A DNA stretch of 14,685 nucleotides from an uncultured Saprospiraceae bacterium (lineage in GTDB: Bacteria > Bacteroidota > Bacteroidia > Chitinophagales > Saprospiraceae). The notes beneath the pieces were generated by a model. It was not told where the DNA came from. It ran no database searches and worked only from the letters and a program-made list of their open reading frames with translations. Each line of letters begins with the position of its first letter. Positions within the stretch are counted from its first letter, which is position 1. Location: positions 1 through 14,685 of the forward strand of contig CALIQO010000238.1 of NCBI GenBank assembly GCA_938044055.1, in the 5' to 3' direction. The position numbers were made by a program, and so were the translations under genes. Shown here piece by piece: positions 1 through 8,044 of this stretch.

Positions 1-2
1 AT

Positions 3-44
3 GCAATTAAACCCTTGATGGACCGGATGAAGGGCATTAATTAG
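3..44 (+). CDS. possible C-terminal end of a gene entering from the left
   Basis: One frame is open from the left edge to a TAG stop at 42-44 and reads AIKPLMDRMKGIN. The other two plus-strand frames stop within the first 20 bases. The codons are less AT-rich than the DNA just downstream, which fits coding sequence ending here. Thirteen residues are too few to name a family, and a chance open frame of this length is quite possible. Confidence 0.3.
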   Translation, partial: AIKPLMDRMKGIN

Positions 45-93
45 AGATTAGTTTATATGTGTGTCTGTAAAAATATCGTCAGAAACACGTTTT

Positions 94-135
94 AAAATCT
101 CATCTTTTGATAATCAAGATTTTATGGTAAAATCT
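94..135 (+). repeat. three-segment inverted repeat able to form alternative hairpins
   Basis: AAAATCT at 94-100 is complementary to AGATTTT at 117-123. The second segment can instead form a tighter hairpin, AGATTTTA (117-124), loop TGG, TAAAATCT (128-135). The two hairpins share 117-123 and cannot coexist. The element could be the 3' end structure of the upstream transcript or part of regulation of the next gene. There is no good U-tract, so it is not called a terminator. The AT-rich context raises the odds of chance pairing. Confidence 0.4.
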
Positions 136-258
136 GGGTTACTTTTATGCATTAAATCGAACGTTTAATTAAATTTTATAAATATAATTTGTGAGTGTTA
201 AAACTGATAATTAGATAGTTATATATTAAATAAAAAATATTTGTTTAATAGGCTTTGA

Positions 259-297
259 TATAATGAATTATATATAACAATTATTTTATATTTGTTC
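259..297 (+). promoter_or_regulatory. probable promoter with TAnnTTTG -7 element and upstream palindrome
   Basis: TATATTTG at 287-294 matches the Bacteroidota -7 consensus TAnnTTTG exactly. No TTG sits at the usual distance upstream; the nearest is TTTG at 254-257, 29 bases away. Between them lies the palindrome TATAAT-GA-ATTATA (259-272). The start of transcription would be near 300, giving a leader of about 170 bases for the surface protein gene. The 11-mer TATATTTGTTC recurs at 8171-8181 before another exported protein gene. Confidence 0.5.
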
Positions 298-334
298 TTA
301 ATATTCTTGCCCACCTGAGACGGCAGTAATTCTG

Positions 335-435
335 AAGCCCAAGTTAGGCTTACAATAAGAGGTGTTTTACAACCCTATTATCGTAGTTAACTTGTTTCAC
401 CTTTCCATCCCAAATAGTAAGGTAATAGGCTACGA
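335..435 (+). promoter_or_regulatory. structured 5' leader with competing helices
   Basis: Several complementary segments lie close together: AAGCC (335-339) with GGCTT (347-351); AGGTG (360-364) with CACCT (398-402); ACCTT (399-403) with AAGGT (419-423); CCTATTA (374-380) with TAATAGG (423-429); and TCGTAG (381-386) with CTACGA (430-435). The last two pairs are adjacent on both sides in the order a-b-a'-b', without linker bases, so they are probably mutually exclusive. I do not recognise a known riboswitch class. A regulatory role is inferred from base pairing alone. Confidence 0.4.
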
Positions 436-469
436 AGAACAGATTTAAGAAGATTGAATAATTCATTTT

Positions 470-3400
470 ATGGAAACCTACAATTTTACACGTAGGAATG
501 CGAGCATGTCTCACATTCTAAGAACATTATTTTTCATTGCAGTCTCAACGATGGTGTGCAACTTAAGCATAGCTCAAGGTGGAGACGACGATGACCTCAA
601 GTGCGAAGGGCATAAGAATATGTCTCTCGGTGCAGAAGGATGTGCTACCCTCACATCCAGTGATCTTCATTCTAAGATTACGACTCCTGTAATGGCAGCA
701 ACTTATCCGCTGGAGTTAAGAGATGAAAATGAAGAACTTATTACAGATAACAAGGTGGATTGTTCGCATGTAGGGCAGACACTTGAATATAAAATATATG
801 CACCTGGTAGCACCAACAGCTGCTGGGGAACTGTATTAATAGAAGACAAGCTTAAGCCAGAGATTGAGTGCACAGGACCTATTGAGGTAAGTTGCACCCT
901 TCCACTGGATGAGTACCCAGTTCCTATGGTAGATGACAACTGTGAGGTTGTATCATTAGAACCATTAGATGGACCATTTATGCCTGCTGATTGTGATGAG
1001 GAATATGTAGGATCATTTACCAGAAGATGGATTGCAACAGATGGATATGGCAACAAAGATACGTGTGTTCAAGAAGTTTCATTATTGCGAACCGATCTTA
1101 CGATGATCAGTTGGCCTGCTAACTTTACAGTTCCCAGCCATCTCGAGTGTGGAACAGGATTCGCAGTAGACGAAAATGGAAATCCAGATCCATCAGTTAC
1201 AGGCACTCCTATGCTTGGTGGAGTATCTTTATTCCCATTTGTGAATGGAGTCATCTGTAATGGATATGTGGAATATGAAGATGAAGTGTCTGGTAATTCT
1301 TGCGTTACTCAGATAATGAGAAGATGGACAGTAGGAGAGTGGCATTGTACGAACCCAGATCCACAAGAGTGGATTCAATTGATAGAAATAAGAGATACGG
1401 AAGGACCAGTTGTAATTACATGTCCTGATGACATCACAATAAGTACTTCTGGAAAAGCCTGTACGGGTGGAGCTATGATTCCATTGCCTACATATTCTGA
1501 TTTATGCGGTAACTCAGTTACTGTTAATATACATTATGGTGATAATACAGTTGTCGATGCTCAAGGGCCTCAAGTCCTACAGTTTCCTGCAGGTACTACA
1601 ACGGTAACATTTGAATTGATAGATCTGTGTCTTAATGCGACATCGACTTGTACAATGGATGTCACGGTATCAGACCTAGCTAGTCCTATCATGCTGTGTC
1701 AGCCTGACTTAGCAGTATTTCTTAACAGCAATGGCATGGGTAAGGTTACAACCAGTCAATTGAATGTAGGATCATTCGATGAATGCGGAGACATAACTCT
1801 TCTGGCTGCTAAGATGACAGATATCTGTGAGATTTCTGGGACTGGATTCCTTGAAGAAGTAGAGTTCTGTTGTGAAGAAGTAGGAACAGAAGTAATGGTC
1901 GTTCTCCAAGCTACAGATGAAGGAGGCTTGACCAACTCTTGTATGGTTCCTGTAAGAGTGGAAGATAAATTGCCTGCTCGTATGATATGCATACCTGATA
2001 TGACTATCAATTGTGAGACAACTTATGACTTATTGAATCTTTCAGCAACCTATGGTTTTCCAGAAGTTGTAGACAATTGCCCAGATCAGAACGATGTAGA
2101 AGAGACTCCTACAGAGGATGTAAATGATTGTGGGATAGGAGAAATAACGCGCCGATTCGACTTAAAAGATGCATCAGGAGCGGTGATCCAGACATGTTTT
2201 CAGACAATAATAATTGAGCCATCAACTCCACTAGAATATGGATCTATCGTATGGCCTAGAGATTACAATGCACTGAACCTATGTGGATCTGATGACCTTG
2301 ATCCAGAAAGCTTACCAGATTCATCTTCAGTTCCGATTATTCCTGATGGGTTCTGCAACCAAGTAGGATTCAAGTTTTCAGATGAACTATTTGAATTTAC
2401 ACAAGATGGACAAGCTTGTTTCAAGATATTGAGAACATGGAAGGTGATTGACTGGTGTAGACAAGAAACAAGAGATGACGACAATACCTTCCCTACATTC
2501 GAATATGAGCAAATTATTAAGGTAGGTAATAATGTGGCACCAACTATTATGGGTTGTGAAGATATCACAGTAGAAAGTGCAGATTCTGAGTGTGGCGATG
2601 TTCAAGTGGAACTTATAATTATGCCTTCCGATGATTGTACTCCTGCGGATGAAATTGATGTCAGATGGACAATTGATCCAAATGATGACGGAATGAATTT
2701 AATTCCTGGAACTGGTCCAGATGCAAGTGGCGCTTACCCGATCGGTACACATAAAATTACGTGGGAAGTTTTCGATAAGTGTGGCAATACCAACATGTGT
2801 GAACATTACTTCACAGTAAGAAATATAAAAGCGCCTCAAGCAATATGTCTAGATAATATTACAACTGCTTTAATCCCTATGGATATGGATCCTATGATTC
2901 CAGGCAACGATATAGAACTAGTCATGCTTACACCTGACCTTATAAATAAAGGATCGAAAGCAGCCTGCGACAGTGAAGTTAACTTGAGTTTCTCAGCTGA
3001 TGCTCATGACGACCTTAGAACTTATGGATGTGTAGATGTAGGGGTTCAGGATGTAGAATTGTGGGTTACAGATCAGTTCGGAAACAAGAGTTTCTGTAGA
3101 ACTATCATAGAAATCATCGATTCGAATATGGTGGACTTATGCGGTGAAGTAGCAGAATACATCATTGTTGAAGGAGACATCATGACGGAAATGGATGAGA
3201 CGGTTGAAGGTGTAAAAGTAAGATTAGATGGATCTGAACTTGATGATGTATGGACAGCGGATAATGGTTATTATCAGTTCATGCACATGGGAGTTGGAAC
3301 GAATTATAGTGTTATTCCTCAGATGGAATCCGACGATATATTGAATGGGGTAAGCACACTGGATATCGTACTCCTGCAGAGACACCTGTTAGGAATCGAT

Positions 3401-4360
3401 AATATTGATTCTCCTTATAGATTGCTTGCTGGAGACGTTAACAACAGTGGTAGCTTAACTGCTTCTGATATCTTACTCTTAAGAAAAATCATCCTAGGTG
3501 TAACGGATGAATTCGGAGGGGATAAAAACTGGATGTTCGTAGATAGTGATTACACATGGGATGATGCAAGTAATCCATGGGAAGAACCTTACGCAGAGCA
3601 ATATGATATCGACCGCTTAGAGAGCGATATGGTTGTTAATTTCACTGGAGTTAAAATGGGTGATCTTAATAATTCCGCTTACGCAAATGCGCGTCAGAAG
3701 GCCATAGAAACCAGAAGCAATGAAACGGTATTCCTTACCACAGAAAAGAAACTGATTTCAGTAGGGGAGCACACAAGCATAGATCTAGTTATAGACAATT
3801 CACTTGACGTTAGTGGTATTCAGTTGGTTCTAGATATACAAGGATGGGACATTAAGGATGTAAGAAGTGCAACCATGGACATTGATTATTTTATTGTCGA
3901 TAACGAATTAAGAATTATAGCGGTAACGCACCAGAATGTAGATAGTGAAACACTTGACATAACGCTGGATGCCGAAGCAAGGTCTTATGCTGATACAGAT
4001 AATCTTACCATTGTACACGATTCAAGATTCTCAACTGAATCTTATATAATCGGTGACGATATAGCAGAACTTAAACTGCGAACAACAGAAGAAAACATAT
4101 CGTTTACGGTAGCTCAGAATAGACCCAATCCATGGACGGATGTTACTGGAATTGATTTCTATATTCCTGAAGCTGGAGAAGTTGAGATGGGCATCTATGA
4201 TGTATCTGGAAGAGTCATTTATCTAGATCAGAAACAATTCTCTAAAGGAGAAAATAACTGGAGTATAGATAAGGATATCGTAAAAGATAAAGGAGTCTAT
4301 ATCTATAAGATGAAATATGCGGATCAAGTATCAGTATCTAGAATGATCCATATAAGATAA
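470..4360 (+). CDS. large cysteine-rich surface protein: HYR-like repeats, dockerin-like segment, T9SS sorting domain
   Basis: This is a 1296-residue exported protein, probably attached to or released from the cell surface through T9SS. The signal peptide is near residues 13-36 (ending LSIAQ). Residues 124-885 contain eight beta-sandwich units of about 85-105 residues with paired cysteines and recurring DNC, RRW and ATDGYGN-like motifs. They resemble HYR-type domains and fall into an ABCD-ABCD order. Residues about 902-950 look like a CNA-B or SdrD-B type fold. Residues 956-1010 form a dockerin-like segment with AGDVNNSGSLTASD. Residues about 1086-1205 form another beta-sandwich. The sorting domain starts near 1212 (NRPNPW) and ends in SRMIHIR. 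ATG 470 lies in an AT-rich context usual for this phylum. ATG 506 has AGGA 8 bases upstream and gives a tidier signal peptide, so it is a real alternative. A terminator follows. The ligand is unknown. Confidence 0.93.
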   Translation: METYNFTRRNASMSHILRTLFFIAVSTMVCNLSIAQGGDDDDLKCEGHKNMSLGAEGCATLTSSDLHSKITTPVMAATYPLELRDENEELITDNKVDCSHVGQTLEYKIYAPGSTNSCWGTVLIEDKLKPEIECTGPIEVSCTLPLDEYPVPMVDDNCEVVSLEPLDGPFMPADCDEEYVGSFTRRWIATDGYGNKDTCVQEVSLLRTDLTMISWPANFTVPSHLECGTGFAVDENGNPDPSVTGTPMLGGVSLFPFVNGVICNGYVEYEDEVSGNSCVTQIMRRWTVGEWHCTNPDPQEWIQLIEIRDTEGPVVITCPDDITISTSGKACTGGAMIPLPTYSDLCGNSVTVNIHYGDNTVVDAQGPQVLQFPAGTTTVTFELIDLCLNATSTCTMDVTVSDLASPIMLCQPDLAVFLNSNGMGKVTTSQLNVGSFDECGDITLLAAKMTDICEISGTGFLEEVEFCCEEVGTEVMVVLQATDEGGLTNSCMVPVRVEDKLPARMICIPDMTINCETTYDLLNLSATYGFPEVVDNCPDQNDVEETPTEDVNDCGIGEITRRFDLKDASGAVIQTCFQTIIIEPSTPLEYGSIVWPRDYNALNLCGSDDLDPESLPDSSSVPIIPDGFCNQVGFKFSDELFEFTQDGQACFKILRTWKVIDWCRQETRDDDNTFPTFEYEQIIKVGNNVAPTIMGCEDITVESADSECGDVQVELIIMPSDDCTPADEIDVRWTIDPNDDGMNLIPGTGPDASGAYPIGTHKITWEVFDKCGNTNMCEHYFTVRNIKAPQAICLDNITTALIPMDMDPMIPGNDIELVMLTPDLINKGSKAACDSEVNLSFSADAHDDLRTYGCVDVGVQDVELWVTDQFGNKSFCRTIIEIIDSNMVDLCGEVAEYIIVEGDIMTEMDETVEGVKVRLDGSELDDVWTADNGYYQFMHMGVGTNYSVIPQMESDDILNGVSTLDIVLLQRHLLGIDNIDSPYRLLAGDVNNSGSLTASDILLLRKIILGVTDEFGGDKNWMFVDSDYTWDDASNPWEEPYAEQYDIDRLESDMVVNFTGVKMGDLNNSAYANARQKAIETRSNETVFLTTEKKLISVGEHTSIDLVIDNSLDVSGIQLVLDIQGWDIKDVRSATMDIDYFIVDNELRIIAVTHQNVDSETLDITLDAEARSYADTDNLTIVHDSRFSTESYIIGDDIAELKLRTTEENISFTVAQNRPNPWTDVTGIDFYIPEAGEVEMGIYDVSGRVIYLDQKQFSKGENNWSIDKDIVKDKGVYIYKMKYADQVSVSRMIHIR

Positions 4361-4383
4361 AATTTTTATGAACGGTTAATTTG

Positions 4384-4415
4384 AGGTGTTCGCTGGTTAA
4401 GCGGACACCTTTTTT
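4384..4415 (+). terminator. rho-independent terminator of the surface protein gene
   Basis: An 11-bp stem, AGGTGTTCGCT (4384-4394) with AGCGGACACCT (4400-4410), has one G-T pair and the loop GGTTA. It is followed by six T (4410-4415). It starts 23 bases after the stop codon at 4360 and separates this gene from the small gene at 4556. Confidence 0.88.
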
Positions 4416-4502
4416 ATTGTAGCAGAGTGAGTACTGAACTTTCTATTTATTTTAATATGTTATTAAGTACTAAATCAAGTAACTAAAGTAAGTTTTAAAT
4501 AC

Positions 4503-4533
4503 TTGTTCTTGAAAAGTTAACCTTTTACTTTCA
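4503..4533 (+). promoter_or_regulatory. weak promoter candidate for the small gene at 4556
   Basis: TACTTTCA at 4526-4533 partly matches the Bacteroidota -7 element TAnnTTTG. A TTG at 4503-4505 lies 20 bases upstream, near the usual -33 spacing. Because a strong terminator precedes this gene, it needs its own promoter somewhere in 4416-4555, and this is the best candidate I see. The match is imperfect. Confidence 0.27.
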
Positions 4534-4555
4534 TGCTAGGGATACTTCAAGAAAA

Positions 4556-4951
4556 ATGGATAAACCAACTGATATAAATTCTCTGTATGAATCTAGAAAA
4601 CCCATATGGGAAGCATTGTCAAGGCTATACCTTGATCAAGAACTCGATGAGAAAGATTACAATAATATAACTGAAACACTTAAAGCATCATTGCTGAGGT
4701 TAGAAGATCTGAAAAAAATTGACTTGTATGAGGTTTTCCCTACATTCTATAAAAACCTTATATCACCTGTAGGAGAATGGGCAGGATTTGCGGAAGCATG
4801 GCTATATAAGGAATGCTGGAAGAATCATCAGAATAGCCACAACCAAGGTTTTAGAATTTCTGCTTCTATAAAAAATACATTCTGGCCATGGATGAGGAAA
4901 GAAGCCTGGGAAGAAATTGAAAAGCGATTTAATGAAGAGAATATTGATTAA
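4556..4951 (+). CDS. small cytoplasmic protein resembling DUF7079
   Basis: This 131-residue protein has no signal peptide and no membrane segment. Residues 14-31 (RKPIWEALSRLYLDQELD) and 71-83 (SPVGEWAGFAEAW) resemble the conserved blocks I associate with the DUF7079 family of about 110-130 residues, so it appears complete. The assignment is from memory of the motif pattern, not a search. The rest is predicted largely helical, charged and rich in Trp and Glu. Function is unknown. It is a single gene bounded by the terminator at 4384-4415 and the convergent protease gene, so the neighbours do not suggest a role. ATG 4556 is preceded by an A-rich stretch, a common start context in Bacteroidota. 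Confidence 0.8.
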   Translation: MDKPTDINSLYESRKPIWEALSRLYLDQELDEKDYNNITETLKASLLRLEDLKKIDLYEVFPTFYKNLISPVGEWAGFAEAWLYKECWKNHQNSHNQGFRISASIKNTFWPWMRKEAWEEIEKRFNEENID

Positions 4952-4973
4952 GAAAACGTCTCTATAGTATGTC

Positions 4974-5023
4974 CTGGGTGAATAAATTAATACCCACTCT
5001 CTCATCAAGGAATCCTTACCCAG
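4974..5023. terminator. weak hairpin in the spacer between convergent genes
   Basis: The 77-base gap between the two convergent genes contains TGGGT (4975-4979) with ACCCA (4992-4996), and a longer-range pair CTGGGT (4974-4979) with ACCCAG (5018-5023). These compete with each other, and neither strand has a proper U-tract after the stem. It could act as a poor bidirectional terminator; the position is the main argument. Confidence 0.28.
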
Positions 5024-5028
5024 AATGT

Positions 5029-7947
5029 TTATAATTTCACCACTTTCTGAATATAGCTGCGACTAGAAGACTGAAGACTTACAAGATACAATCCTGGAAC
5101 AAGTTGCTTGTTACTAAGATCTAAGTCCACACTGGAAGATCCGCTATTAATGGTTTCTTGAATAATCCGTGAACCGTCTAAAGCCATTAACGAAATTCTA
5201 GAAATTCTTTCACCATCACCTAATCCTTCTTGGTCCCATGCAATATTTATTCTATCCATAAATGGGTTAGGCCCTATAGTAAGATTGATGCTATGATCAT
5301 CCTGGGTAGATGAAGAACATCTCGTAGGGATGTCTCTTATCGCAGAAAAATCAGTGTTCTGATTGGAACAATTAGCCCGTACTTGAGTCTCATATGTTTC
5401 ACATTTAGAGAGACCACTTATAGTAGCTTCAGGAGTAGTGCTTGTTTCCTCGGTCCAGTCAGAAGCACCCTTAAGTCGATACCTGATGGTATAATCAATC
5501 ACATCGTTTATAGCTGTCCAGAACAATGAAATAGAAGTGCCAGAAACATCGGTTGTTTCGACATTAAGTGCAGTGCTGCAATCTCCAGCGGCACCTACAA
5601 GCACGCAATAATCTTCTACTTCTCCATATTCAAGCGCCAGCGCATCACAAGTATTATCTATGTCATTGAATGACATCAGAATTCTCATACGTGTATAACC
5701 TATTTCAGCATCCATAGGCACTGTAATTTCTCCTGAAAATGAAGAGGCCGCTTCTTGGGCAAAAGCAAGATCTTCTTCATCAAATATTCCGTCTCCTTTC
5801 CAGTCAATAAATACTTTTATGTTTTCTTCGAAATTGTCAGCTTTGAAACCTAGCGCTATTTCTATCGGATAGGTAATTCCTCTAGATAAATTGATTTCAT
5901 CTGCACCTATAAGATGTGCATATCCTGTAAAGTTCTTTCCCGATTGAATGCTTGTATTTCCTATAGAAACTTTATCTATCCATTCGAAATCATTGTCCAG
6001 TGCTTCAATTATACAATATTCCGTAGAAGTACAGTCATCACAGTTGGTACTGAGGGCCATAGGGAATGAAAAATCTGTTTCTGTTGTCCCATTGCATTTA
6101 GTCTTTATGCGGAATTCATATCCTTTACAAGATAAGATCTGGTCCAGGGTATAAAAATTGTCAAACACAACTTCCAGATTCCAAAACTCAGTGCCTACTT
6201 CTCTAAATTCCACAAAATAATGCTCTGCTGCAGTTACATCTTGCCATGAAAAATTCAGTGCATTGTCTTCTTCTGTGAGTGTCACTTCTGTAGGAAGGGT
6301 ACAACAGTTGTCTGTCACAAAGAAAGTGCTAGGGCTGAAAGTATTCTCCTCATTGCAAGCTGTCTTGAATTGAATTTCATATTTATTACATCCTTGCAAG
6401 CCGGTAACCATTAAAGGAAATGTTTTACCGCTTTCTTCTGTCCAGTCAGTACTACCGACAAGTCTATAACGGATATCCACATTGTTATCAGGAATCATAT
6501 CTGCATCGAAGGACGCTCCATCAATTGTGGAAGAGTACGAAATTATACTTGGATAGGAGCAGGCATCACAGAGTGCTTCCACAGTCGTTATAGCATTTCC
6601 TATGTTAAGCAATCCTTCTGAGACAAGTTTGCCTTCTAGGCTTTGGTAATATTCTGTTGTTCCTAGCAATATTTCTCGTACCATAGTTGCCGCCACAGAG
6701 GGTGAACTTTTACTGGTTGCAGTAAGAGATCCACATGGCGTGGAGTACATCAATCCGATGGTCCCAGTTACATGCGGGGAAGCTCCAGAAGTTCCTGCGA
6801 ATGAGCGATAATCTCCTCCTTTTCTTGTCGTAAATACATTTTCCCCAGGAGCTGAAATATCTATAGAGGTTTCCCCAAATGCTGCACTAGATCTTAATGT
6901 ACCTGTCCGTTGCATATTCGTTACCCCGATTAAAAATGGGCTGGTACATGTTGTAGGAAGATCTCCTTCTACTTCTACATCTATCCCTATGTTAGCTGTG
7001 GAGGCGACGGTTACAATTCCTACCTCACCTAAATCGTCATAGAAGTCGCACCATATAGGTGCTTCTTCAGCGAATCTCCGGTCGAATCCCCACGAACAGT
7101 TGATTCCGACCACATAACTTCCTTCAGCACCATTCGTATCGTTGTATTTTTTTCTTGCTATATATGGATACGAAAGAGCCTGGATAGCATTGGAGAAGGA
7201 TGTCCCTCCTCTTACGATCATCATCTGTACATCCCAGTTGACACCCGTTACGCCTATTCCATTGTTTCCTTTAGCTCCTACTATGCCCATGACAGATGAT
7301 CCGTGGCTTCCTTCTCTGGTGACATCGTCATCGTCTCTGGTAGAATCCCATCCTCTGTAATCATCAGTAAATCCATTGTTATCATCATCGATGCCATTAT
7401 TCGGAATTTCTGAATGATTGATCCATAGATTTCCTTGAAAATCTTCATGAGTAAGATCTGCTCCATCATCAATTACGCAGAGAACAATGGTATCTCCTTC
7501 TGCAGTAAGTCCACCTGTAGTAATGTCCCATGCAACTTCTGCATCTGTATCTACATCTTCTGTACCTCCATTAGAACCATCATTGATGAATTGCCATTGA
7601 GCGCTGAATTGAGGATCATTAGGTGTACGTCGGTATTGTAATATAAAATTTTGTTGTGCAGCTATAACTTGACGACGACCTTGAAGTTCTTCCATAAATT
7701 CTATCTCATTGACTGTCTTATGGTCTATGCAGATTCTCCAGATATTTTTAGGATATGAAATCACTGGATAGGACTTGATTTCTATGGTTCTTCCTCTAAA
7801 ACTGGACCTTTCTTCTAGAAAAGATTCTGGTCGCAAATCCATCGGTAATTCTACTATAATCTCACCGAGGACGTGGTCTAGTTTCTGACTAGAGAGATTA
7901 ATAGATAACAGCAATGCAATTACGGATAGAATTATTCTTGGGCTCAT
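5029..7947 (-). CDS. secreted subtilisin-like (S8) serine protease with fibronectin III-like and GEVED modules and T9SS sorting domain
   Basis: This is a 972-residue secreted protease that should cleave proteins outside the cell. Numbering is from ATG 7947. The signal peptide is residues 1-21 (MSPRIILSVIALLLSINLSS), followed by a propeptide-like region to about 110. The S8 catalytic domain spans about 115-460: Asp160 in VIDDGAD, His215 in SHGSSVMG, likely oxyanion Asn319 in ASTANIG, and Ser387 in GTSGASPHVTG. Two fibronectin III-like domains (about 463-549 and 551-636) follow, then a GEVED-type domain (about 704-784, with GEVEDYC), a third fibronectin III-like domain (about 790-877) and the T9SS sorting domain (about 889-972, from GPNPF). 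The frame extends upstream to a TTG at 8055, but that would bury the signal peptide, so ATG 7947 is chosen. It is convergent with the DUF7079-like gene. Substrate unknown. Confidence 0.93.
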   Translation of the reverse strand: MSPRIILSVIALLLSINLSSQKLDHVLGEIIVELPMDLRPESFLEERSSFRGRTIEIKSYPVISYPKNIWRICIDHKTVNEIEFMEELQGRRQVIAAQQNFILQYRRTPNDPQFSAQWQFINDGSNGGTEDVDTDAEVAWDITTGGLTAEGDTIVLCVIDDGADLTHEDFQGNLWINHSEIPNNGIDDDNNGFTDDYRGWDSTRDDDDVTREGSHGSSVMGIVGAKGNNGIGVTGVNWDVQMMIVRGGTSFSNAIQALSYPYIARKKYNDTNGAEGSYVVGINCSWGFDRRFAEEAPIWCDFYDDLGEVGIVTVASTANIGIDVEVEGDLPTTCTSPFLIGVTNMQRTGTLRSSAAFGETSIDISAPGENVFTTRKGGDYRSFAGTSGASPHVTGTIGLMYSTPCGSLTATSKSSPSVAATMVREILLGTTEYYQSLEGKLVSEGLLNIGNAITTVEALCDACSYPSIISYSSTIDGASFDADMIPDNNVDIRYRLVGSTDWTEESGKTFPLMVTGLQGCNKYEIQFKTACNEENTFSPSTFFVTDNCCTLPTEVTLTEEDNALNFSWQDVTAAEHYFVEFREVGTEFWNLEVVFDNFYTLDQILSCKGYEFRIKTKCNGTTETDFSFPMALSTNCDDCTSTEYCIIEALDNDFEWIDKVSIGNTSIQSGKNFTGYAHLIGADEINLSRGITYPIEIALGFKADNFEENIKVFIDWKGDGIFDEEDLAFAQEAASSFSGEITVPMDAEIGYTRMRILMSFNDIDNTCDALALEYGEVEDYCVLVGAAGDCSTALNVETTDVSGTSISLFWTAINDVIDYTIRYRLKGASDWTEETSTTPEATISGLSKCETYETQVRANCSNQNTDFSAIRDIPTRCSSSTQDDHSINLTIGPNPFMDRINIAWDQEGLGDGERISRISLMALDGSRIIQETINSGSSSVDLDLSNKQLVPGLYLVSLQSSSRSYIQKVVKL

Positions 7948-8044
7948 ATAAGGTGCGTGTTGATACAAGTATAACTCAATTTCTACTAATATTCTGTTAG
8001 AATTTCTATAATAAACCAGATGGAAGTCTCCATGAATACACAGA

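Larger units (their letters stand above)
45..469. other. long AT-rich intergenic region upstream of the first surface protein
   Basis: There is no credible gene in these 425 bases. The first part (about 94-135) has competing hairpins built from AAAATCT and AGATTTT. Bases 140-290 are very AT-rich. A promoter-like TATATTTG lies at 287-294. From about 300 onward the sequence becomes less AT-rich and contains several complementary segments, as expected for a transcribed leader of about 170 bases. Confidence 0.6.

Noticed and set aside
703..1056. Minus-strand open frame inside the first surface protein gene
   Set aside because: It lies opposite a clearly coding frame, is Ser- and Thr-rich as expected for an antisense shadow, and has no recognisable domain.
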